Assembly (NCBI GenBank): GCA_017744735.1
Contig: JAGIAR010000008.1
Coordinates: 106,561-170,560, forward strand
Length of the DNA stretch: 64,000 bases
Source: Novosphingobium sp.
GTDB taxonomy: Bacteria; Pseudomonadota; Alphaproteobacteria; Sphingomonadales; Sphingomonadaceae
Direction: 5' to 3'
Below are positions 28,101-37,054 of the stretch, one piece after another. The first letter of the stretch is position 1, and every line of letters starts with the position of its first letter. Made by a program: the position numbers and the translations under genes. The notes beneath the pieces are model-generated. The model was not told the origin of the DNA. It did no database searches and saw nothing but the letters and a program-made list of their open reading frames with translations.

Positions 28101-29407
28101 CCGAAGCTTTCGACGAAATGGATCAGCAGCCCGACCAGCCCGCCCACCAGCGTACCGTTCACCCGAATAAACTGCAGGTCGCGTCCGACCGCGTTCTCGA
28201 GCCGGTCGGTAACCGTCCGCGCATCCCAGCGCTTGACCGTTTCCGACACCAGCTGAACGATCTGCGAGCCGTAGCGGGTCGCGACCCCGACCGCGATGCG
28301 CCGGGCGAAGCGGTTGACCTGGCGCTGGAGCACGGGATCGTCGCGCAGCGCCTTGCCGAGTTCGGACAGCGCCCCGCCAAGCTGCCCGGCGAGCGCCGCG
28401 TCGGGATTGCGCGCGGTTTCGATCAGCGAGAGCCGCAGCCGTTCCCACACGCCCTGCCACCAGTCGCCGATTGCCGGATTGTCGATCAGGTCGCGCTTGA
28501 TCGCTTCGACCTTGGCCCGCATCGCCGGATCCTCGGCGAGATCGCGCGCGAGCTCGTGCAGCCCTTCCTCGACCTTGCGGCGGAGCGGATGTTCGGGATC
28601 GACGATGCATTCCGCGATTAGCTTGTAGAGCCCGTCGAGCACCGAATTGGCCAGCCGCTCGTCGAAGCCGGTGAGGCGCAGCAGAGCATTGGCCCGGCTA
28701 TGGATCATCTCGCGCACGAGATCCTCGTTCGCCTCGAGCGTAAGCCCCGCCCAGCGCAAGCCGCTTTCGATCAGCGGCAAATGGCGCTTGTCGGCAATCG
28801 CCGCGGCGAGCATCCGGCCGAGCAGCGGCGAAACCTCGAGCTTGTCGAGCTGCCCCTTGAGCCCCGCCTTCACCTGCGTTCCCAGCCGTTCGGGATCGAG
28901 CGATTCGAGTATCTCGGCAAACAGCTCGCTCGCGCCCGCGCGGATGCGCGACTGGCCGCCCTTGGGCTCGGCAAGGAAATTGCCCGCCGCCAGCGCAAGG
29001 TTCATCCCCTTCATCCGCCGCGCGACCACCGCCGGGATCAGGAAATTCGCCTGGAGGAAGGCCGCCATCGTCTCGGCGATACGGTCCTTCTTCTCGGGGA
29101 TGATCGCGGTATGGGGGATCGGCAGACCGAGCGGGCGGCGGAACAGGGCGGTGACCGCGAACCAGTCCGCCAATCCGCCGACCATCGCGGCTTCGGCAAA
29201 GGCGAGCGCATAGCCCCAGGCCGGATGCGTGCCGGCAAAATGCCGCGCGAGCAGGAACAGCCCCGCCATCGCCACCAGCAGCGCGGTTGCAAAGATCCGC
29301 ATGCTGCGCGCACGATCGGTGGCCGCGGCGAGCGGCACCGATGCAGTGAGCGGCTTTTGCGGCAAAGCCTCGCTGTGCGTGGCCGCCTGCGCGCGCTTCC
29401 CGCTCAT
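28097..29407 (-). CDS. DUF445 membrane protein
   Basis: 436 residues. The N-terminal part has helices at about residues 37-57 and 65-90 (GGLADWFAVTALFRRPLGLP, the hallmark of DUF445). It is followed by IPHTAIIPEKKDRIAETMAA and a long amphipathic helical region, ending with a final hydrophobic segment (VNGTLVGGLVGLLIHFV). The function of this family is not established. Its start overlaps the RND permease stop (ATGA) and its end overlaps the GNAT start, so it is translated with the pump. Confidence 0.88.
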   Translation of the reverse strand: MSGKRAQAATHSEALPQKPLTASVPLAAATDRARSMRIFATALLVAMAGLFLLARHFAGTHPAWGYALAFAEAAMVGGLADWFAVTALFRRPLGLPIPHTAIIPEKKDRIAETMAAFLQANFLIPAVVARRMKGMNLALAAGNFLAEPKGGQSRIRAGASELFAEILESLDPERLGTQVKAGLKGQLDKLEVSPLLGRMLAAAIADKRHLPLIESGLRWAGLTLEANEDLVREMIHSRANALLRLTGFDERLANSVLDGLYKLIAECIVDPEHPLRRKVEEGLHELARDLAEDPAMRAKVEAIKRDLIDNPAIGDWWQGVWERLRLSLIETARNPDAALAGQLGGALSELGKALRDDPVLQRQVNRFARRIAVGVATRYGSQIVQLVSETVKRWDARTVTDRLENAVGRDLQFIRVNGTLVGGLVGLLIHFVESFG

Positions 29408-32400
29408 TCGGCCGGGAAGGTCGCCGTCGGATGTACCGGCGTGCGATGCGCGTCACCCGGGCGATAGGTCAGCAGGTTCTTGCGCAGCCACGGGCCGACC
29501 CGCTTCTCGAGCCCGTCGGCCAGGCTGAAGCCGGCCGGCACGATCAGCAGCGTGAGCAGGGTCGAGAGCATCAACCCGCCGATCACGGTGGTGCCCATCG
29601 GCGCGCGCCAGGCCGCGTCGCCCGAAAGGGACAATGCGGTCGGAACCATGCCTGCAACCATCGCCATGGTGGTCATAACGATCGGCTGAGCACGTTTGTG
29701 CCCGGCTTCCATGATCGCGTCGTGCTTGGTCTGGCCGCGCTCCATCTCCTCGATCGCGAAGTCGATCAGCAGGATCGAGTTCTTCGCGACGATCCCGAGC
29801 AGCATCAAGATGCCGATATAGACCGAGATCGAAATCGGATCGGGGTGGCCGGTGGTCACGAAGCCGACCAGCGCGAGCGCGATCAGCCCGCCGAGCGGCG
29901 CAAGCAGCAGCGAGGTCATGTTGACCAGCGGCGAGACGAACCGGCGATAGAGCAGCACCAGCACGCCGAATACCAGCAGCACGCCGCTGACCACCGCGAT
30001 GATGAAGTTCTGAATCAGCTCGGCCTGCCACTTCTCGTCGCCCACCGGGGCGTTGGACACGCCGGCGGGGAGCTTCTTCATGATCGGCAGGGCGTTGATC
30101 TGGTTCATCACCGGGCCCTTGAGCGCACCTTCGTCGAGATCGCCGCCCACGAACACCCGGCGCGACTGGTTGAAGCGCTGGATCTGGGTCGGCCCGGCGC
30201 CGAAGCGGATTTCGGCGACGCGCTTGAGCGGCACGGACCCGCCGGCGCCGGTCGGGACCGGAAGGTTCTCGATCGTCGCGATGTCGCGGCGCGAATCCTT
30301 GGGCAGCACGACGCGGATCGGCACTTGCCGGTCGGAGAGCGAGAACTTGGCAGCGCTCTGGTCGATCTCGCCGATCGTGGCGATGCGGATCGCCTGGCTC
30401 AGCGCGTTGGTCGTCACGCCGAGCTGCGCGGCAAGATCCAGCCGCGGAACGATCACCAGTTCGGGCCGCTGGAGATCCGCGGCGATACGCGGTGCCAGCA
30501 GGCCCTTTACACCCTTCATCTGGTCGACCAGCGTCTGCGCGGTCTGCTGCAGCAGCTTGGGATCGGAGCCCGAGAGCATCACCGAGATGTCGCGCCCGGT
30601 ACCGCCCCCGCCGCCGTTGCCCTGCGACTGGAAGGTTACGCGCGCGTCGGGAATCTCCTGGAATTCCTTCGCCATGCGCCGCTCGAACTCGTAGCTCTTG
30701 GTCTTGCGGTCCTTCTTGAGCATGATGAACATGGTGGAGCTGCCCTCGCTCACCCGCTCCATCACCAGCCGCACTTCCGGCTGCTGCTCGAGGATCGCGG
30801 TCACCCGGTCGGCGACGGCTTCGGTCTGCTCGATCGTGGTGCCCGGCACCATCTCGATATTGGCGCGGCTGGTGTCGGAATTGCTCAGCGGCTGGAACTG
30901 CTGCGGCATGTTCATGCCGAGCGCGACGGTGACCGTCAGCGCGCAGGCGCCGATGCAGAACATCCAGAAGCGATGGTCGCGGGTGCGCGCCCGGATCCGG
31001 CCCATGAAGAAGGCGTGCCAGCGGACGAACTCGCCCCCGACGGCGCCGGTGACGATCGGCACGACGATGCGCAGGACGGCGCCCGCCACGATCACCGCGC
31101 CGAGCTTCGCCAGCAGCAGATAATGCATGTCGGCGGGCAGCAGCTTGCCGGCCGCCCACCAGGCGATCCCGATCAGGACGATCCCGGCCGCCCAGATCAG
31201 CGCTTCGAGAATGGCGAAGGCCACGTGGAACGGCCGTTCCTCCAGCCGGGCGCGATAGGCGCGCGCCTTGGTCTGGTCGAGGGTCCAGTGGAGGACCTTC
31301 ATATAGACGTCCATCAGCTTGCCGGCGCCGTGTTCCTGATGGCCGTGCGCCTTGAGGAAATAGGCCGCGATCATCGGCGTGATCAGGCGCGCGACCGCCA
31401 GGCTCATCAGCACTGCGGCCACCACGGTGAGGCCGAAGTTCTTGAAGAACTGGCCGGAAATGCCCGGCATCAGGCCCACGGGAAGGAACACCGCAACGAT
31501 CGAGAAGGTCGTTGCGACCACCGCCAGGCCGATCTCGTCGGCCGCGTCGATCGCCGCCTGATAGGCGCTCTTGCCCATGCGCATGTGGCGCACGATGTTC
31601 TCGATCTCCACGATCGCGTCGTCGACCAGCACCCCCGCCACCAGGCTGAGCGCGAGCAGCGAGAGCTGGTTCAGGGTGAAGCCGAGCAGGCCCATGAACC
31701 AGAAGGTCGGAATCGCGGAGAGGGGGATCGCGATCGCGCTGATGATGGTCGCGCGCCAGTCGCGCAGGAACAGGAACACCACCACGATCGCCAGCACCGC
31801 GCCCTCGATCATCGATTCCATCGAGGTCTTGTACTGTTCCTTGGTATAGTCGACCGAGGTGTAGAGCTGGGTGATGTGGATCCCGGGATTTTCCTTCTCG
31901 AGCTCCGCGATCTTCTTCATCGCCTCATCGTAGACGGTGACGTCCGAGGCGCCCTTCGCGCGCTCGATGAAGAAGGTCACGACCTGCTTCTTGTTGATCT
32001 TGGCGATCGAGGTCTGCTCGGAATAGCCGTCGTAGACGTCGGCGATGTCGGTCAGCTTGATCGACCGGCCGTTCGCGAGGTTGATTCGCGTCTCGCCGAG
32101 GCGATAGGCATCGGCGGCGTTGCCCAGTACGCGGACCGACTGGCGCGATCCGGCGATCTCCGCCCGGCCGCCGGCGGCGTCGATGTTCACTGCGCGGACC
32201 GCCACGTTGACCTGGCTGGCGGTGACGCCGAACGACTGCATCCGCGCCGGATCGAGCACCACCCGCATCTCGCGGTCGACCCCGCCCGAGCGGCTGACCG
32301 AAGCCATGCCCTCGATGCCCAGCAGCTTGCGCGCGATCGTGTCGTCGACGAACCAGCTCAGCTGCTCCATCGTCATGTCTTCGGCTTCCACCGCGTAATA

Positions 32401-32829
32401 GCCGATCGGGCCGCTTCCGCCGACCTCGACCTTCGACACCTGGGGTTCGAGAATCCCGTCGGGCAAATCGCTGCGGATCTGGTCGATCGCGTTCTTGACC
32501 TCGTTGACCGCGTCGTTGACGTCGATCCCGATGGTGAACTGGACGTTGGTCTGACTCGAGCCTTCCGCCGCGGTCGAGGTGATCTCGTCGACCCCGTTGA
32601 TCGAACGGACCGCCGCCTCGACCTTCTGGGTGATCTGGGTCTCGATCTCGGTCGGCGCGGCGCCCGGCTGCGACACGAACACCGTCACCGCCGGGAAATC
32701 GATGTCGGGATTGTTGTTCACGTCCATCCGGTTGAACGCGACCACGCCCGCCAGCAGCAGGCCGATGAACAGCACGATGGGGACGATCGGGTTGCGGATC
32801 GACCAGGCTGAAAGATTACGCAGGTTCAC
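29404..32829 (-). CDS. RND efflux permease with an extra membrane insertion
   Basis: 1141 residues, about 100 more than AcrB-type pumps. The N-terminal half has [20 protein letters not shown], the porter domain, and TM4 with the proton-relay Asp pair ([13 protein letters not shown]403/D404). Between TM6 and TM7, about residues 515-615, is an insertion with two additional hydrophobic helices ([20 protein letters not shown] and [20 protein letters not shown]). The rest is normal, with [20 protein letters not shown] in TM10-11. It follows the adaptor gene by 21 bp and overlaps the DUF445 gene. Drug or other hydrophobic substrate export is the family role; the substrate is unknown. Confidence 0.93.
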   Translation of the reverse strand: MNLRNLSAWSIRNPIVPIVLFIGLLLAGVVAFNRMDVNNNPDIDFPAVTVFVSQPGAAPTEIETQITQKVEAAVRSINGVDEITSTAAEGSSQTNVQFTIGIDVNDAVNEVKNAIDQIRSDLPDGILEPQVSKVEVGGSGPIGYYAVEAEDMTMEQLSWFVDDTIARKLLGIEGMASVSRSGGVDREMRVVLDPARMQSFGVTASQVNVAVRAVNIDAAGGRAEIAGSRQSVRVLGNAADAYRLGETRINLANGRSIKLTDIADVYDGYSEQTSIAKINKKQVVTFFIERAKGASDVTVYDEAMKKIAELEKENPGIHITQLYTSVDYTKEQYKTSMESMIEGAVLAIVVVFLFLRDWRATIISAIAIPLSAIPTFWFMGLLGFTLNQLSLLALSLVAGVLVDDAIVEIENIVRHMRMGKSAYQAAIDAADEIGLAVVATTFSIVAVFLPVGLMPGISGQFFKNFGLTVVAAVLMSLAVARLITPMIAAYFLKAHGHQEHGAGKLMDVYMKVLHWTLDQTKARAYRARLEERPFHVAFAILEALIWAAGIVLIGIAWWAAGKLLPADMHYLLLAKLGAVIVAGAVLRIVVPIVTGAVGGEFVRWHAFFMGRIRARTRDHRFWMFCIGACALTVTVALGMNMPQQFQPLSNSDTSRANIEMVPGTTIEQTEAVADRVTAILEQQPEVRLVMERVSEGSSTMFIMLKKDRKTKSYEFERRMAKEFQEIPDARVTFQSQGNGGGGGTGRDISVMLSGSDPKLLQQTAQTLVDQMKGVKGLLAPRIAADLQRPELVIVPRLDLAAQLGVTTNALSQAIRIATIGEIDQSAAKFSLSDRQVPIRVVLPKDSRRDIATIENLPVPTGAGGSVPLKRVAEIRFGAGPTQIQRFNQSRRVFVGGDLDEGALKGPVMNQINALPIMKKLPAGVSNAPVGDEKWQAELIQNFIIAVVSGVLLVFGVLVLLYRRFVSPLVNMTSLLLAPLGGLIALALVGFVTTGHPDPISISVYIGILMLLGIVAKNSILLIDFAIEEMERGQTKHDAIMEAGHKRAQPIVMTTMAMVAGMVPTALSLSGDAAWRAPMGTTVIGGLMLSTLLTLLIVPAGFSLADGLEKRVGPWLRKNLLTYRPGDAHRTPVHPTATFPAE

Positions 32830-32850
32830 GGGGAGACCCGTCCAGTTCTG

Positions 32851-34038
32851 TCAGTTGTTCACCCGGCGCGGCTTGACCTCGTCGCCCGGATTGAGGAAGC
32901 CGCCGGCGCGGCGCACGATCAGCTCGTTGCCGCTGAGCCCCTCGGTCACCGCGATGCCGTTCTCTGTCACCAGGCCGGTCTTCACCGCGCGGCGTTCCAC
33001 CTTGTTGCCCTTGCCAACGACATAGACATAGCTGCCCTTGTCGTCGTTGAGGATCGCGGATTCGGGCAGCATCGGCGCGACGATCGTGCCGCTGTTGATC
33101 ACCGCGGAGGCGAAGCCGCCGACCCGCAGCTCGGGCGCGTAGGGCAGCGCACAGCGCGCGGTGCCTTGGCGGGTCTGCTGCTCGATCACCGGCGAGAGCT
33201 GCCAGATCTGACAAGTGAAGCTCTTGTCCGTCCCGACCGGGGTGACCTGGCCCGTGACGCCGACGTGCAGTTTCGCGAGGTCGGTCTCGCTTACCTGGGC
33301 GAGCAGTTCGAACTGCCCGTCCTTGGCGATGTTGAACAGGGCGGTGCCGCTGGCGCTGACCACCTGGCCCGGCTCGACGTTGCGTTCGAGCACATAGCCG
33401 GCCGCTGGCGCCACGACGTTGAGCTGCGCGTTGCGGGCATTGCGTTCGCCGTATTGCGCCTGGGCGATCTTCACCCGGGCGACCGCGGCGTCGCGGGTGG
33501 CGGTGAGCTTGTCGATATCGGCCTTCGAGATGAACCCGCGATCGACCAGCTTGAGCCCGCGATCGAGGTTGGACTGGGCGATGTCGGCATCGGCCTTGGC
33601 CGCGTCGATATTGGCGGCGGCATTCCGGCTCAGCTGGACCTGCACCGAGCGGTCGATAACCGCCAGCACCTGGCCGGCGCGCACCCATTGCCCTGCATCG
33701 ACGTTGACCGAGATCACCCGTCCGCCTTCGCCCGCAACGCCGACCGGCATTTCGCGGCGGGCGGCGAGCGTGCCGGTCGCCTGGATCGTGCCCTGCACGG
33801 TGGTTTGGCCCGGCTGGACCACAGTGACCGTGGGCGCCTGGCTTGCGGCGGAAGCGTCGGACGAGCGGCCGGAGCGGGTCGCGAGCAGGGCAACCACGAT
33901 CACCACCGCCAGCACGACCAGCGCGGCGATGATGAGCTTCCTGCGATTGCGCGCCTTTTCCTCGCGCTCGGCATCGGCCAGCGGATCGCCGGTCAGATGG
34001 TCGCTGCTGCTGGCGTCGACAGTCGTCTCGTAATTCAT
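32851..34038 (-). CDS. RND efflux periplasmic adaptor (membrane fusion protein)
   Basis: 395 residues. One N-terminal membrane helix (residues 33-54, LIIAALVVLAVVIVVALLA) anchors it. The barrel-sandwich/lipoyl halves are near 78-120 (PVGVAGEGGRVISVNVDAGQ) and 205-235 (APAAGYVLERNVEPGQVVSA), with an alpha hairpin between. The beta-barrel and membrane-proximal domains complete it. It connects the RND permease to an outer-membrane channel, which is not encoded here. ATG at 34038 is preferred to the TTG at 34050. First gene of the four-gene minus-strand unit. Confidence 0.92.
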   Translation of the reverse strand: MNYETTVDASSSDHLTGDPLADAEREEKARNRRKLIIAALVVLAVVIVVALLATRSGRSSDASAASQAPTVTVVQPGQTTVQGTIQATGTLAARREMPVGVAGEGGRVISVNVDAGQWVRAGQVLAVIDRSVQVQLSRNAAANIDAAKADADIAQSNLDRGLKLVDRGFISKADIDKLTATRDAAVARVKIAQAQYGERNARNAQLNVVAPAAGYVLERNVEPGQVVSASGTALFNIAKDGQFELLAQVSETDLAKLHVGVTGQVTPVGTDKSFTCQIWQLSPVIEQQTRQGTARCALPYAPELRVGGFASAVINSGTIVAPMLPESAILNDDKGSYVYVVGKGNKVERRAVKTGLVTENGIAVTEGLSGNELIVRRAGGFLNPGDEVKPRRVNN

Positions 34039-34102
34039 CCCACTCGCCAATTTGCCCCGAAACCTGCCCCGTCAGCCCCCCTGGAAGACTGGTGGCAAGG
34101 AT

Positions 34103-34115
34103 GGTGTATTACACC
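34103..34115. promoter_or_regulatory. inverted repeat upstream of the RND operon
   Basis: GGTGTA (34103-34108), T, TACACC (34110-34115) form a perfect 6-1-6 inverted repeat, about 65 bp before the adaptor start. It is shaped like a TetR- or MarR-type operator. No regulator gene is adjacent. The remaining 34039-34315 (277 bp) shows no gene. Confidence 0.45.
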
Positions 34116-34315
34116 TCTAAATCACCCCGCGCAAGGCGGGGCGAAGCCGCCCCCGCCATAGCCGCCGCCGGGCGCGGTGACAATCGGCGCTCTGCCGGCG
34201 GACAACTCCGGCCGACGGGCGGGCTTTTGCGCCGGAAACCCCTCAAACGCGCGGGCCGGACAGGTCCTGCAACCTGCCCGGCCCATGTAATAAATTGTAT
34301 CGTGTGGGTCTGCGC

Positions 34316-34585
34316 TCAGCGCACGCGGCCGCGCTGGACCAGATTGACGATCGCCAGCAGGACCACTGCGCCGCCGATCGCGATCAGCAGCCCGACGAGC
34401 GAGAAGGCCTGGACCGTGCCCTGGATGCCCAGCAGCGGGCCGGCCAGGGCATTGCCGATCACCGAGCCGATGCAACCGACGATGATGTTCATCAGCAGGC
34501 CCATCGATCCGTCGCGACGCATGATGATGCTTGCAAGCCAGCCGGCGATGCCCCCGACAATCAAAGCGATAATGAAACCGGTCAT
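34316..34585 (-). CDS. GlsB/YeaQ/YmgE family stress membrane protein
   Basis: 89 residues with three membrane segments and the family signature: FIIALIVGGIAGWLASIIM, MGLLMNIIVGCIGSVIGNAL and GLLIAIGGAVVLLAIVNLVQ. Members are transglycosylase-associated-like stress proteins of unknown mechanism. GAGGAGA lies 7 bases before the ATG. A near-match to an EcfG-type promoter lies upstream, fitting a stress role. Confidence 0.93.
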   Translation of the reverse strand: MTGFIIALIVGGIAGWLASIIMRRDGSMGLLMNIIVGCIGSVIGNALAGPLLGIQGTVQAFSLVGLLIAIGGAVVLLAIVNLVQRGRVR

Positions 34586-34635
34586 GTTCGTGCTCTCCTC
34601 TGTTGCACCCGGCCGTCGCCGGCCTCGAACTGGAG

Positions 34636-34660
34636 AACGCACTCAGGCCGGATTGGTGCC
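34636..34660 (-). promoter_or_regulatory. near-consensus EcfG-type promoter for the GlsB-like gene
   Basis: On the minus strand GGCAC (34660-34656) and CGTT (34639-34636) are 16 bases apart. This is one mismatch from GGAAC-N16/17-CGTT. It would give a leader of about 45 bases before the GlsB-like ATG. Confidence 0.4.
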
Positions 34661-34687
34661 TTGATGCGACCAACCGGGCGACAAGGC

Positions 34688-34716
34688 AAAAAGAAAGGGC
34701 CGGTGAGACCCGGCCC
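34688..34716 (-). terminator. intrinsic terminator after sciP
   Basis: On the minus strand GGGCCGG (34716-34710), loop GTCTCA, CCGGCCC (34703-34697), then TTTCTTTTT. It is a perfect 7-bp stem with a strong U tract, 25 bases after the sciP stop. Confidence 0.88.
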
Positions 34717-34741
34717 TTCCCGCACTCACACGCGGCAATTG

Positions 34742-35041
34742 TCAGTATTTGAGCTGGCGCTCGTAAAGATCGCGATAATGCTGAATGCGCGTCACACGCA
34801 GGCCCTGCATCCCGGAGCGGTCCACCGCCCGCTGCCACGAAGCGAATTCCTCCAGCGTGAGGCCGTAGCGCTCGAGCACTTCGTCGATCGTGAGCAGGCC
34901 GCCGTTGACCGCGGCGACGACTTCGGCCTTGCGGCGCACGACCCAGCGCTTGGTGTCGGGTGGCGGCAAGTCGGCGACCGTCAAGGGCTCGCCGAGCGGC
35001 CCGATGACCTGCGCGGGACGGATTTTCTGGTTCTCGATCAT
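34742..35041 (-). CDS. sciP: SciP-like CtrA inhibitor (DUF1153)
   Basis: 99 residues, helix-turn-helix, with the SciP signature: VIGPLGEPLTVADLPPPDTK, RWVVRRKAEVVAAVNGGLL, LERYGLTLEEFASWQRAVDR, and QGLRVTRIQHYRD. In Caulobacter SciP binds DNA and blocks CtrA-dependent transcription of cell-cycle genes. The ATG overlaps the TAA of the upstream hypothetical gene (TAATG), so the two are coupled. A strong terminator follows. The upstream region contains a CtrA-like half-site pair. Confidence 0.9.
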   Translation of the reverse strand: MIENQKIRPAQVIGPLGEPLTVADLPPPDTKRWVVRRKAEVVAAVNGGLLTIDEVLERYGLTLEEFASWQRAVDRSGMQGLRVTRIQHYRDLYERQLKY

Positions 35042-35358
35042 TACCTTCCTCGATCGCCGGCGCTGTTTTCACTCATCTCGGCAAAATCCTTCGCATCGGC
35101 GATTTTTCCATTGGCTAAAGCAAATGGGTTAATGCCCGGTTTTCCCTCCCCAAGGCCCGCCAAATGGCGCGCCGAGGCGAGGTTGAAGCTGGACCCTCCG
35201 GCAAGCAGCCGGCCGCCCATCACTCGTCGAAAATCGCGCGCAGCGCCGAGCCGTGCGACCAGCTCCGCCCAATGCAGCGGACGCAGGCCTTCCGCATCAC
35301 ACGCGGCCTCCCGCGCAACGATTCCCCCGTCGGGATGAACGATATTCGTTTCGTACAT
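35041..35358 (-). CDS. uncharacterised protein coupled to sciP
   Basis: 105 residues starting MYETNIVHPDGGIVAREAAC. It is soluble, with no membrane segment or named domain that I recognise; a central segment EGLRPLHWAELVARLGAARD looks helical. The ATG at 35358 is chosen over an upstream in-frame start (35385) because the latter would run into the divergent promoter region. The stop overlaps the sciP start, so a functional link to SciP is possible. Codon use matches its neighbours. Confidence 0.65.
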   Translation of the reverse strand: MYETNIVHPDGGIVAREAACDAEGLRPLHWAELVARLGAARDFRRVMGGRLLAGGSSFNLASARHLAGLGEGKPGINPFALANGKIADAKDFAEMSENSAGDRGR

Positions 35359-35389
35359 GCGGCCATTTAGGCAGGCGGTGGTCAAAATC

Positions 35390-35418
35390 GGGTAAAACCG
35401 TGGTTTACCCTCCGTTAG
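35390..35418. promoter_or_regulatory. inverted repeat and CtrA-like box between the sciP operon and mnmA
   Basis: GGGTAAA (35390-35396) and TTTACCC (35104 offset to 35404-35410) form an inverted repeat with a 7-base gap. TTTA (35404-35407), seven bases, TTAG (35415-35418) resembles the CtrA full site TTAA-N7-TTAA with two mismatches. The 126-bp divergent region has no other evident structure. Confidence 0.35.
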
Positions 35419-35484
35419 GGTTGACGCGAGCGCGGCTGAGACCCCGTTTTGCGCTTCGCGGCCCCGAAGTGTATGGGCCGCGCC

Positions 35485-36636
35485 ATGTCCGTGGCACTCG
35501 ATTCTGCAATCCGCCCCGCCGAGCTGTTCGACCTCCCGCGGGATGCGCGCGCGAGCCGGATCGTCGTGGCGATGTCGGGCGGGGTCGATTCCTCCGTGGT
35601 CGCCGCGCTAGCCGCGGCGAGCGGTGCCGAGACCATCGGCATCACACTGCAGCTCTACGATTATGGCGCGGCGACCGGGCGCAAGGGCGCCTGCTGCGCG
35701 GGCGACGACATCCGCGATGCCCGCGCGGTGGCCGACCGGCTCGGCATCGCCCATTACGTGTTCGATCACGAGAGCGCGTTTCGCGAGGAAGTGGTGGAGC
35801 AGTTCGCCGACCAGTATCTCGCCGGGCGGACCCCGGTGCCCTGCATCAGCTGCAACATGGGCCCGAAGTTCACCGACCTGCTGCGCATGGCGCGCGAGCT
35901 GGGTGCCGATTGCCTGGCCACCGGACACTATGTGCGGCGGATCGCGGGACCCGCCGGCCCAGAGCTGCACCGCGCGCTCGATCCGGCCCGCGACCAGTCG
36001 TATTTTCTTTACGGGACCACCGAAGCGCAGCTCGATTTCCTGCGCTTTCCGCTGGGTGGTCTGCCCAAGCCGCAGGTGCGTGAGCTGGCGGCACAGGCCG
36101 GGCTGCGGGTGGCCGACAAGCCCGATAGCCAGGACATCTGCTTCGTGCCCGACGGGGACTACGCGAAAATCGTCCGCTCGCTCCGCCCGGAGGGCGCGCG
36201 GCCGGGCGACATCGTCCACGCCGGCTCGGGCGCGGTGCTGGGCAGCCATGCCGGCGTGATCCATTTCACCGTCGGCCAGCGCCGCGGGCTGGAGATCGGC
36301 GGACAGCCGGAACCGCTCTACGTGGTCGGGATCGACGCGGAGCAGGCCCGAGTGCTGGTGGGCCCCAGGCGCATGCTCGCGGTGGGCGCGGCCCGCCTTG
36401 CCGACACCAACCGGATCGGACCGCTGCCGCACGGGCCGCTGACGGCCAAGGTGCGGTCGCTCGCGAAGCCGGTGCCGGTGACCCTCGACGGACCGCTCGG
36501 CGGCGGGGACGCGAGCGCCATCCGTTTCGCCGCGCCCGAATACGGCGTGGCGCCGGGGCAGGCGGCGGTGCTCTATGCCGGCTCGCGGGTGGTGGGCGGC
36601 GGATGGATCGATTCGACCGAGCCGGTTCCTGCGTAG
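35485..36636 (+). CDS. mnmA: tRNA-specific 2-thiouridylase
   Basis: Thiolates U34 of tRNA-Glu, Lys and Gln. 383 residues. The P-loop is [18 protein letters not shown]. Catalytic cysteines lie in [12 protein letters not shown] and in the later [13 protein letters not shown] segment, together with ATGHYVRR and [16 protein letters not shown] at 35485 is used; an in-frame start 12 codons upstream is not supported. It is divergent from the sciP operon and convergent with the small Cys-rich gene (15-bp gap). Confidence 0.96.
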   Translation: MSVALDSAIRPAELFDLPRDARASRIVVAMSGGVDSSVVAALAAASGAETIGITLQLYDYGAATGRKGACCAGDDIRDARAVADRLGIAHYVFDHESAFREEVVEQFADQYLAGRTPVPCISCNMGPKFTDLLRMARELGADCLATGHYVRRIAGPAGPELHRALDPARDQSYFLYGTTEAQLDFLRFPLGGLPKPQVRELAAQAGLRVADKPDSQDICFVPDGDYAKIVRSLRPEGARPGDIVHAGSGAVLGSHAGVIHFTVGQRRGLEIGGQPEPLYVVGIDAEQARVLVGPRRMLAVGAARLADTNRIGPLPHGPLTAKVRSLAKPVPVTLDGPLGGGDASAIRFAAPEYGVAPGQAAVLYAGSRVVGGGWIDSTEPVPA

Positions 36637-36651
36637 CCTCGGCTGCGCCGC

Positions 36652-37023
36652 CTAGTGCTCCCACTTCTCCAGCATGCAGCCGTAGCCCGGCCTGAAAGTC
36701 GCGGTCTGGCTTGCGAGCAGCGGCACGCTGGCGGTGACGCTCTTCGCATCGTCGTCCTCCGACAGCGAGACCATGCCCATGCCGGGCTCGAAGTCCTTCT
36801 CGCAATCCTTGAGATCGCGCCCGCCTACGAACCGGCAAGAGCAGGCGACCCGCGCGCCGTAGGCCGTGCCGGCAACCGCCCGCGCCATCACCGTGCCGCG
36901 ATAGTACCACGCGGTCAGCGCCGCGAGGACACCCAGCACCAGCAGCACCTTGGGCCAGCGCCGGTTGCGCAGCGCGGGATTGCCGCGGCGCGCCCTGGCC
37001 GAGACTTTCTTTGCGGTTGCCAT
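36652..37023 (-). CDS. membrane-anchored cysteine-containing protein of unknown function
   Basis: 123 residues. A basic N-terminus (AKKVSARARRGNPALRNRRW) is followed by one membrane helix at about residues 25-40. The rest is exported and has four cysteines: ACSCRF (61, 63), KDC (74) and GYGC (116). I do not recognise a family. It is divergent from the lipoprotein serine hydrolase with only 31 bp between starts, so promoters must overlap coding DNA. The Cys arrangement suggests disulfides or metal binding; this is inference. Confidence 0.7.
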   Translation of the reverse strand: MATAKKVSARARRGNPALRNRRWPKVLLVLGVLAALTAWYYRGTVMARAVAGTAYGARVACSCRFVGGRDLKDCEKDFEPGMGMVSLSEDDDAKSVTASVPLLASQTATFRPGYGCMLEKWEH

Positions 37024-37054
37024 CGTTCTCCAACTGCCGGATGAAGCGGGCGCC

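Noticed and set aside
29431..32811. Plus-strand open frame of 1126 codons opposite the RND permease
   Set aside because: A full-length antisense shadow with Asp/Arg/His-rich low-complexity composition and no ribosome site.
35421..35426. TTGACG as a -35 box for mnmA
   Set aside because: At 16-18 bases downstream there is only a GC-rich stretch with no -10-like sequence.
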